This document shows, in pieces, positions 1 through 10,100 of a stretch of 64,000 bases of DNA. This stretch comes from Asterias amurensis (Eukaryota; Echinodermata; Asteroidea; Forcipulatida; Asteriidae). The number at the start of each line of letters is the position of its first letter. Position 1 is the first letter of the stretch. The stretch lies in the NCBI RefSeq assembly GCF_032118995.1, contig NC_092665.1, positions 4,004,001 to 4,068,000 on the forward strand, written 5' to 3'. The notes below the pieces were generated by a model that did not search any database, was not told where the DNA came from, and was given only the letters and a program-made list of their open reading frames with translations. The position numbers were made by a program, and so were the translations under genes.

Positions 1-193
1 CTCGAAATCAAGCATCTGAAAGCACACAACTTCGTGTGACAAGGGTGTTTTTTCTTTCATTATTATCTCGCAACTTCGATGACCAATTGAGCTCAAATTT
101 TCATAGGTTTGTTATTTTATGCATATGTTGAGATACTTTAACTGTGAAGACTAGTCTTTGATAAATAACAATAGTGTCCAGTGTCTTTAAGCG
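1..193. mobile_element. MITE-A copy, cut by window edge
   Basis: The stretch matches the right two thirds of the MITE-A consensus seen intact at 34785-35181 and 60768-61147, including the end GTGTCCAGTGTCT followed by TTAA. The left end lies outside the window. Confidence 0.75.
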
Positions 194-195
194 TT

Positions 196-495
196 CCTAA
201 AACATCCTCAACTCCTTTGGAATATGCATAACCAGCAGACAAATTTACACGTAGGCTGCTATTCATTCACATCAACAATCTCTACCCTCGCATGTACCCA
301 CTTACTTATGGGTGATGAGAAGCAATTATAGTTAAGTGTCCTGCCCAAAACAAAAAGTGTCACAACCGGGATTCGAACCCACACTCTGATGACTCAGTCT
401 GGGATTCGAACCCACATTCTGATGACTCGGTCATATAAACAAAATGTACAACTGGGATTCAAACCCACATTCTATAATGACTCAGTCATATAACA
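196..495 (-). mobile_element. tRNA-derived SINE-1 copy with repeated B-box segment
   Basis: Read on the minus strand this carries the tRNA B box GGGTTCGAATCC followed by the SINE-1 core (CCAGG... CTCATCACCC). The segment around the B box (plus strand GGGATTCGAACCCACA) occurs three times, near 369, 411 and 463, so the head has been locally repeated. The copy is old and lacks the L2-like tail. Confidence 0.6.
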
Positions 496-929
496 CACAA
501 AAAAAGTTATTACAAAATGTGTGTCACTTCAATCGGTGCAAGGTTTGTAGTCACGATAAGATCATGAAAGGTTTGATGTTTACATTGCCATGGTAACTAC
601 TACAGGTTTGCGTCAACCGAGCCAGCACTAATCACGGAGCGATCACCTAAGATAGATAAAGTCAATCAGTGATTATTGATGAATGTCAATGGAAAAAAGT
701 AATGCAGAGGAGCTAAATTCTGCAGTAAAAAAATAACTTGATTAGAAAGTTAAGAAATTAAATTTCTTGGAATAGACCTTATGCAGTGACCTCATCATCC
801 CGCTGCATCTTTAAGGTAAAACCATGACGGCAAAAATGGCAGTTCAGAAGCAAAGGATGGGTCAAAGAGCAATATAAAACAATACACTTTTATATCAAGC
901 CGGTATTTGCATTCTGATCACAGTCACTC

Positions 930-1190
930 GGCCATTTTTTCCATTGCTAAAACTATCTCAGCTCCCTCAGAAGTATATAGTTAGTGCAGCCAAATTTGTA
1001 GACCACCAAGCCAACTCTACCACAAGAACAATCTCTACCCTCAAAGGTAACCATTTACCCCTGGGTGAAGAGAAGCCATAACAGGTAAGTATCTTGCTCA
1101 AGGACACAGGTGTCAAGACTGGGATTCGAACCCACCCCAAATGACCTAGCCACTAGAACTTGAGTCTGGTGCCATAGACTGTTTAGCCAC
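930..1190 (-). mobile_element. tRNA-derived SINE-1 copy
   Basis: On the minus strand it shows the B box GGGTTCGAATCC and the shared core CTTGAGCAAGATACTT, with the stretch that pairs with CTCAGCTCC at its far end. Its tRNA-like head runs straight into the 141-bp tandem array that follows. Confidence 0.6.
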
Positions 1191-1597
1191 GACACGCCAT
1201 CCATGAGGGCCCCTTTTCCAGTGAGGTCAGAGGTCACCAGCATAAGGTCTACCTTGTATTAACACAATCCCCAACCGTTTTGGAAAGATGAACAACCAAA
1301 TCAGTATTTGTGGTTAGACTGTTTAGCCACGACACGCCATCCATGAGGGCGCCCTTTTCCAGTGAGGTCAGAGGTCACCAGCATAAGGTCTACCTTGTAT
1401 TAACACAATCCCCAACCGTTTTGGAAAGATGAACAACCAAATCAGTATTTGTGGTTAGACTGTTTAGCCACGACACGCCATCCATGAGGGCGCCCTTTTC
1501 CAGTGAGGTCAGAGGTCACAAGCATAAGGTCTACCTTGTATTAACACAATCCCCAACTGTTTTGGAAAGATGAACAACCAAATCAGTATTTATCGTT
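1175..1597. repeat. three tandem copies of a 141-bp unit
   Basis: TAGACTGTTTAGCCACGACA begins at 1175, 1315 and 1456, giving a period of 140-141 bp and nearly identical copies. The first part of the unit is the tRNA-like head of the adjoining SINE-1 copy, so the array appears to have arisen by duplication starting inside a SINE. Confidence 0.9.
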
Positions 1598-1999
1598 AAC
1601 CTATTTAAAACACTTAGATCCCAGGTTAGTCACTTGTTCAGGCAAATAGTGCAAATTGACACCAGCATCCTGCTATGTGTTTCCTTTGTTACATCCACCT
1701 TCAAAGTGAAAGCAACACAATTTTACAGAAACCTGTGGTTTTTCCAGTAGTGTACAACCAGGTCATTTCCTGTGTTAATGATGAATTGCTATAAACCACA
1801 ATAAGGAAATAAATGACAACTGAACAGATTCCAAGCTGAAAGAATTGCAACATTTTGTCTGGTAATGTCTCTATTTTGGTCTAGTGTTAAATAGGGCATA
1901 TATCCTTTACTTTGAATTAACAGAGCCATTTTAGAATGAATCGCAATTTCATTAACATTACAGTAATTCAACGAGTTGCAAACAAAAAAACAACTTGTG

Positions 2000-2935
2000 G
2001 GGTGCAGTGAAGAGGTGAGAAGGGTGGGTAGATAAAAGGATGGAAATGTGAAGGGTTGAGAAAGTTTTGGAGTTACAGGGGTGGGGGTCAGGGGTACAGG
2101 GGTTGGCGGGGTAAAAATGGTGAGAAGGATGGGGGAAGTCTAGGGGTGGGATAGGTAAAGGGGTGTAGGGGTGGGATAGGTAAAGGGGTGAGAAGGTAGG
2201 GGGAAGTCTAGGGGTGGGATAGGTAAAGGGGTGTAGGGGTGGGATAGGTAAAGGGGTGAGAAGGTAGGGGAGGTGGTGAAGGAAGTATAAAAGGGTATAA
2301 TTGAAGAGGTGACTGGTGAAGCTTGCTTATGGAGGGGGGGGGGGGAGCTGAAGGGATGGGAGAAGTGAATGATCATGAAGGAGGGGTAAGGGGGAAAGGG
2401 TGGGGAGTAAAGAGGGTTTAGAAGGTGTGAAAGGTGGGGAATTGAATGGGTGGAAAAAGAGCAGGGTTAGGAGGGAAGAATTTGAGAAGATGGCTGGTGG
2501 GGAAGGGTGGAGAAGGTGAAATGGGTGGGATAGGTGACGAGGAAATAAGTTGAAATGTAGATGATTTAATGGGGTACAGAAGGCGCAGGGTTAGGAGGGA
2601 AGATTTGGAGCTGACAGGTGGGGAAACCTGGAGAAGGTGAAGGGGTGGGATGGGTGACGAGGAAATAAGTTGAAATGTAGATGAATTAATGGGGTACTGA
2701 AGGCGCAGTATTAGGAGGGAAGATTTGGAGCTGACAGGTGGGGAAAGATGGAGAAGGTGAATGGGTGGGATGGGTGACAGGGATCGAAGGTGAAATGTTG
2801 GTGTGCAGTGGAGGGTGGAGATTGTGCAGAGTTAGGAGGGAAGTTTTCTGTGGGGGGGGGGGAAGGGTGACAGGTGGGGAAGGTCGAAGGGGGAGCGAAG
2901 GGACCGAGGTGCAGGGCAGAAGGAATGCGAGTTGC
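2000..2935. repeat. purine-rich minisatellite (G/A on plus strand)
   Basis: Almost every base on the plus strand is G, A or T in G-rich blocks. A unit of about 67 bp built on GGGGTGGGATAGGTAAAGG fills 2130-2275, and a unit of about 118 bp (GGAGAAGGTGAAGGGGTGGG plus a tail with AGGAGGGAAG) fills about 2510-2900. Two G runs of ten or more lie at about 2333 and 2850. Strong strand asymmetry allows triplex, G-quadruplex or R-loop forms. Confidence 0.9.
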
Positions 2936-3046
2936 GAACACAGCCTACTTTTAACCGATTTCAATCCACTATGCTGCCTGGATGGATGATCGTAAGAATC
3001 GCTGGCAAATGGAAGTGAGACAGAACTCATAGCGGATACTTTGCCT
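2686..3046 (-). CDS. possible last exon of ARMC9 (P/S/T-rich tail)
   Basis: On the minus strand an acceptor TTTCCAACAG precedes an open frame starting at 3046. Its phase (two bases completing a split codon) fits the donor at 4185, which leaves one base. The frame begins SKVSAMSSVSLPFASDSYD and then runs into the pyrimidine-rich strand of the minisatellite, giving a proline/serine/threonine-rich tail to a stop at 2686. The first 35 residues are serine-rich and polar; I recognise no domain. The exon could equally be spurious, because three other endings of ARMC9 are possible near 4185-4275. Confidence 0.25.
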
Positions 3047-4184
3047 GTTGGAAATTAATGTCTGGGTTAAGAATCAAAGAGCTACGGAACAGAAGGAAAA
3101 AAAAATTAAATTCTGAAAATTTATCTGCGATACGGTTAGTATTCTGTAGTGGTTTTTGACTACTGCTTCAAGAAGGATCTTGGGAAAAATATACTGAGTC
3201 TCCAGTGCATGGTAGAGGATGGAGTGTCATAACTCAAATTTCAACCATAAATAACAATTTAATAAAAACCCAAAAGCTTTAGAACTGAAAGCGAAGAAAG
3301 TTTCATATAAATCTAAGATTGTTTGGGTTAGTGGCATGATTTCAAACACAACCTTGCTTGCCCACAACCTTGTACTATAAAAAAAAAGTGATGTCATTAA
3401 TGAGGTCATTAACAGCAGCATTAGTCATCCAAACTGAAACCGCAGCCAAAGAAAAAAAATTCAAAATTGTTGAAAAATGTTTTTTTTCACCCTTGATGTC
3501 TGGTTTCTGCTTTCGGTAAGATTTTTTGTCATTCCTAAAACAAAACCCAGAGTAATTTTCTGTTTCATATGTTGATCTCAACCTCTCTCTAGACAATAGG
3601 TTCTGTATTTGCGTGTCAGAGAGCATCTCAAAAGCTTTTGAACTGCTTCCTAAGATGGCTGATAAAAACCCTCCAGGGCTCAATTTCATAGAGCACAAAA
3701 ACTAGCTAAGCAAAAAAAAAGAACCATGAAGCAAAAAGAATGTATTCTGCAACTGCAGTAGCAAGTGACTTCTATAAGATCATTCTTTGTTAATTTTAGA
3801 TTCAAATGAAGAAACTATTGAAATAAAAGTTTTGAATCACTGAGTGCAAATGCGAATGTCGAGTTGTAAAGCGGAAATGAAACTGAAATACAAGGCCTGA
3901 TACTTCACGAAGATGCCCACAAAGTTCCAAAACAAGTTTGAATTCTCCCTCACAGAAACTTGAAGTACAAATGGAATATGCCTCTCTGACAGGATGCCCC
4001 CCCCCCCCTCCCCCCAAAAAAGGAGAAAAAAACTATGAAAAAAATTCAAAGGGGGATGAGTTATGAGCTTAAAAAGTGGTTTAACATTTAATCAACAAGA
4101 ACAAACTCAGTAAGCAACGCAATGCAACACGGGTCTGGAGTTGGTTAGATTTCCACACCCCGGTCAACAGATGAAAACACTTAC
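3047..4184. other. gene-free stretch, intron or 3' flank of ARMC9
   Basis: No exon with matching phase was found on either strand. A fragment of a MITE-B end (CTCAATTTCATAGAGCAC) lies near 3678, and a C run with a short break lies near 3998-4015. The rest is AT-rich without clear structure. Confidence 0.5.
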
Positions 4185-7100
4185 TAGAGGAGCTACCAGG
4201 TCGACCTATGACCCGATCATCTAGTTCTACATTCTCTACCGGTGGAAGGGTGCCGTTTGATGCACCAGCTCTGGTAACCTGTTTCACTTTTGTAAGAGGA
4301 TAATAAAAATATACAGGTGAGAGAAATGATGGATGGAGCAAAGCACCGGACTACTGGGAGTGAGGGAGATTTGTTACAGGCCCATTTCGAATCCATGGCT
4401 TTGGCTTTGGATTCGGCTTTAGGCTCCGTCCTCTTGTCTGATGCCCTGAGCACGTGCGCAAAGCACTGCGCAAGAGTCCAAACAAACGCAGGGCAAAGTT
4501 AGCCTGAGCCAAATCTGGAGATGAAGCTGTGGTTTCGAAAAGGGCCCTAGATTGGCGGCTACGGCTATGGCTGTTGCTAGAATGGCTTCATCATAATGCA
4601 TTGAAGTATAGGCATGCTAAGCAGCAGTGGGAGCCGAAGCTGAATTGGCTAATTTGGATTTGGCCTACAGACCATGGCCCTGTTTCATAGAACTGCTTAA
4701 GCACAAAAAATAGCTAAGCACAACAAAATTATGCTTACCAAACCAGGGTTACCAGTTAAACTACCTTGTCACATGTAAAATGTATGACTGGTATCCTGCT
4801 CATTTCTGCTATAAAGCAGAAAATTGTTAAGCAATATTTTCTGCTAGGGCAGTTCTATGGAATTGGGCCCAGGTCACACAGGGCAATTTTTCAGGCAACT
4901 TGGAAGCAATCACTCGCACTGCATGCACAAGGAACACTTCGGCAGCACAAGAAACATACCCTCTGTGGTGGTAACTCAGTGTACCCTAAAAAATAATGAG
5001 AAAACTAAAACGTGAATGCATTTTATCAATGGACATTGCCTGGAATTGGTTGCCTATAAATTGGCTCGTGTGACTTTGCATTTAGTACAAAGCCTCAATA
5101 AGCCCAGCCATAATGTCTAAACAAGATCCCCATCATCTAGACAACCATGTCATGGTTTATGCAGCACCGAAAGTCCCTCTGCAACAGAACATTTCAAAAG
5201 TGTTATTTGATGAAAGAAAAGAAGAAAAAATTAAACAGATTGGGAGACTTTCAGGACACTAGGTGGCAGCAGACTCATAACCACACCAATCCATTATTCT
5301 TGGAGATTACACTCGGTGAGATTAAACCATACTCAGATATTACCTAGTGTCTGCTGCCACCTAGTGTCACAAAGTGTCCTATTGATATGGTAGCTGGATA
5401 CAGTTTACAATGTAATTTCAAATATAGCAAGGTCTGCCATTCCTGAGAAGAGGGCTTAGGGAGGTCCTACTTTTTCAGTAATCTTCAAACTGATTAAGAT
5501 CTGCAGGAAAAAATCACCATCAGAAAATCCGCTGGAAAAAAAGGGGGAAAAAAAGAAAGGTTTTCTTACTTTGTCTACTGCCTCCTGTACTTGGTCTGAT
5601 CCGAGGGGGTGACCCGGAGACCTTCGGAGCAGGTGGTGGGGTCATACCCCGGGTTAAAGGTCGCCCTTTAGTGGAGTCAGGTGTCCGAGTGAGTCGAGGT
5701 CTGCTACTGAACGCTTTATCATAGTCCACATTCCTGCAAGCAAAAAAGACAAAAAGATATCAAATATTTCATGGCATGTTCTCAGAAGGGCCCTCACGTA
5801 TCCTTCACGTGCATGCTTTCCTTTATTCACTGTAACCATTCCAAAGGCCAGTAATAATAATAACAATAATTGTGGCTCCGTCCACTCAGTGACGCTCCTG
5901 GCGCTGTAACATACAGTATTTCCTGCAAGGTGTGGGACTACGTTTGAATTACCAGACCTAATCTTGATAGCACCGTGTAATGTTTTTACAAGGTGCCGTA
6001 GTTCAATTTGCTGCCAATCAAACCAGGAACACTGGGGCGAACCCCTTCTCTTTTCGATAAGTGCACTGGGTTCTTTTACATGCGTTACATAACACATGGG
6101 AACTGTGAGATATTCTTCCAGCTTTTTCGCTCGTACTGTTGCACTTTGGAACTCTGTATCCTGCTTTCCAACATCTTACAATCTGTTCCAGTTCAAGAGA
6201 ATCGTCAACAAAAATCTTCCCTGACTTTAAACTAGCTCTATAGAAGCACCTAATTTCAAGTGGCCCTCTGGCCTTGTGTTGAGTGATTTTTCATTCAAAT
6301 ACAATAAATAACATTTTAACTGAGATAAACCGTTTGGAACTTTGTTTTGGTGACTTCAAACAAAGTTTTTTTTAAAAGAGGAAAAAAAATTCTTTTCCAT
6401 CTGGATTGAATCAACAAAATAAAGATTCTATGGATTCGGCACTTACTTTGGGAAAGGATTTTTGGCTTCATTTGTAGGTTTGGAAGCGTTCGTCACTTCA
6501 GGCTTGGGATCCTGTTGATTCACAGAAAAATTGATATTAAAAATAATTGATTTATAGAGCTGTCATTTACAAGATTAGTTTTATCCTGCAAGTTGAAATA
6601 CATTTTTTTTCCTTTTGAGAAATTTAAAGGTAAACTCACCCCTGCAGATCGAGAAAATGTCTTGCTTCTTTCTATGTCAAATTCTATCAAAAGAAAAAAA
6701 AACTTAATGAAGTTTTATTTGCAACAAAACTATGAATGGTCTGTTCATATAGACTTTTATAATGCAGCTAGTGCATCTTGGTCTTTTTCCCTGTACCCAA
6801 TAGCAGAGACAATAGCTAATATTCATTGCACAATAATAATAATAATAATAATAATAACAATTTCTTATATAGCGCATTTCACAATAAACCGTATCAATGC
6901 GCTTTACATTAGTCCCCTGGTCATTGGGCCAATAACATCCCTTTAATCTTTCTCAGCTCCCATTAGGGAGTATACAGCCCCGAGCTGCCGTGACGCTCCG
7001 AAGGCTTTTTCATACACAATATCAACCTCTACCCTCGCAGGTACCCATTTATACCCCTGTGTGATGAGAAGCAATTATAGTAAAAGTATCTTGCTCAAGG

Positions 7101-10100
7101 ACACAAGTGTCAAGACCGGGATTCGAACCCACACTCTGGTGACTTAGCATCAGAACTAGAATTCGATGCTCTTAACCACATTGAAGAAACCAGAGTGTTT
7201 TTTCTTCCAGCTTCAGTTTTGGTTTAGATTCGAGAAGTATCAAGATGGCCACACCATGATAAGGAAGTGCAGGGCCCAACTTCATGAAGCTGGTTAAGCA
7301 AAACATTCTGCTTGGCAAATTTCTTTGCTAAGCATGAAATGAACCGGGGTTCCATTCACACCAATGGTATCTGTCTGGTGTTCCGGCTGATAATCTTTTT
7401 TTTGCTTAGCAAAAGGTTTGTTGTACTAAGCAAGTGTTTGTGCTTACAGGATTTATGAAATTGGGCCCTGATGGTAAGGATTGATGAAGGAATGTAAATC
7501 TCTGAATGACTGATTCAAGTCTACTGTGATGTCAAACAAACCCAATTAACCCCTTGCACATGTTGCACGTGCGTCACACGCGGCAACTGATGCCACGCTC
7601 ATCATGTTGGTGGGCAAGTTAGGTTTACGTCTATAAACGCCGCGTCGCCTAAAATAGGCACTTTCACTGCATAACACACAGCATAGAGTTATATGTAAAA
7701 ACGCACAGTGAAATTGCCCACCAGTATGGCGCATTCAAGATTTTTCTGATGATGACGTCAGGTGAAATTGGTCAGTAGACCTTTCTTTTGTTGATAAACA
7801 AACCGCCTTGGTTGGCATGGAAGGCCGACTAATTATAAAACACTCAATCGTATTAACAGACGTTTCAAACAAATTCAAGATTGCTGCAAACTTACAATTA
7901 AAAATTAAATACCTCCCATAATTAGTTGTTTTGTTCTCAACAAAATCAACACAATGGTTGAATATTTTTGTAACATTGTTACAACCAGTACTTACAAAAA
8001 CAGATTGCTACTGTCAGTAGCGATCTGTTTTTGATTAGTATGTATGGCTTTCTTAGTTTTCCGACCTAGGTTAATAGCAAAAACTTGGGCTGTGATGACG
8101 TTGCAAAAGAAAGGTCTATATAGTCCATCCCACACTCAACTTCAACTACTCAAAAATAAGACTTGTCTATGAAATTACTCACCACTCGGGGATTTCTCAT
8201 ACGAGTCACCTTCAGCGGCAGCTGCTTCAGTATGATGACTACTACGACTACCACTCCTTGTTGGCGGTCGATAAACCTGCAAATATCAACATTCGCATCC
8301 AAAGGGTTTGATTAATTTATACTCATCTTTGCAAACCAATCTAACACAAGTTAAAGACACTGAACACTATTGGTAATTGTCAAAGACCAGTCTTCTCACT
8401 TGGTGTATCTCAACATATGTATAAAATAACAAACCTGTGAAAATTTGAGCTCAACTGGTTGTGGGAGTTATGAGATAACTATGAAAGAACAAAACACCCT
8501 TGTCACACGAAGTTGTGTGCCTTTAAATGCTTGATTTCAAGCTTGAGGTCTCGAAATCAAATTCGTGGAAAATTACTTCTTTCTCGAAAACTATGTCACT
8601 TCAGAGGGAGCCTTTTCTGACAATGTTTTGCACTATCAACCAATTCTCATTACTCGTTACCAAGTGAGGTTTTATGACATTAATTATTTTGAGTAATTAC
8701 CAAGTGTCCACTGCCTTTAAAGGTACTGGACACATTTGGTAATTGTCAAAGAACATTACTCTCTCACTTGGTGAATCCCAACATATGCATAACAAAAATA
8801 ACAAATCTGTGAAAATTTAGCCTCAATTGGTCATCAAAGTTGCAAAAGAGTAATAAAAGAAAAAGCCCTTGTTGAGCAAAATTTGCTTTTCAGATGCCTG
8901 ATTTTTTTGTTAAAAGAATAATAATGGTCTTACCTGTCCATTAACTGGTGGTGCATTGCCTGCCAACGATACACTGATAAGAAAGGGGGAAGGGAAAGGT
9001 TGAACTGTTAACAAATTGTCATGTTGAACCAAGCTGTTTAGTTAGCTGTTTAGTTAGATTAAGCAGCAAAGCCGTACAAATGTCTTACGATTAGCATTTT
9101 TGAGGTATAGCAGACACTATAGGAGTGCACTGATTGGTTTTTGTTGTTTGCAGAAAGATTTACCCAACACGAAATAGTGTCATAGTATTGTGTCCATCAA
9201 ACCTCAAAATGGCTTAATGTTTTCTTGTTTTCTTGAGTGAAAAATAAAATAAATAAAACACAAGGCAATGTAAATCCTTACTCTTGAGAGATGTCCACCA
9301 TGGCACTGCTCCCAGTATCAGGTCTTGAGAATGGCTTCTCATTCATTGCAGATCCCTGACAAGAAATAAGAACACTGGGCTGACAATCTATCCAACAATT
9401 TTATGTTTAACTTCAACACACAAACATCCCTACCTCTCAGGAAACCTGTATAGACCCCAACGGCCCGTCCATGGCAAAACAGCCAAACTCATTTTGATTT
9501 AAGATTGTTTTTTGGTAAAATCAGGGCACTTTTCCCAGTTCAATCTTTGTCCAAAGGCATACTTTGTATGTACTGTATGTGAATGTAACATGTCCTATCT
9601 CCGCCTCTTTTTACAATTTTGTACCATATTTATAGCAAAACAGCTTTTTGCTGTACTTGCTTTTCTCAAAATGAGCTAGGAAGTGTTAATGCCATGGAAG
9701 AGCTGCCCTGCACTAATGTCGCTATTGTCTGCTCATGGTCTGCCATTTGGGGAGGCAAAAATTACATGCAAAGATATGGTGAGAGTCTAACAGCACAAGA
9801 TTGTAACCTAAAATGCACATCGCTTGGAGCCGGGATCTGATTCCAAAATGGTACAATCAAGATTTAGTTGATTAATAGGAGCAGAGCCATCAAACAGAAG
9901 GGTGGCGGGGGAGGGGCACGAGGTGGGACTCGGGGAGGACAACACGCGAGGACAAGCATCACTTTATAACAGCTTGGTTAGCTTAATACACCATTTAAAT
10001 TGTATACTACATGTAATGCCTTACATTAAATTATGCAAGTTTAACATTCCAGGTTACACTGATTGGATAAACTAAAATGAATTATTCATGCGATACTACA

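Noticed and set aside
2140-2376. Proline/serine-rich frame of 78 codons
   Set aside because: It is low-complexity translation of the C/T strand of the minisatellite with no splice context of its own.
5654-6097. 147-codon minus-strand frame overlapping an ARMC9 exon
   Set aside because: Most of it is the complement of the dispersed repeat at 5840-6100, and the true ARMC9 frame in the overlap is a different one.
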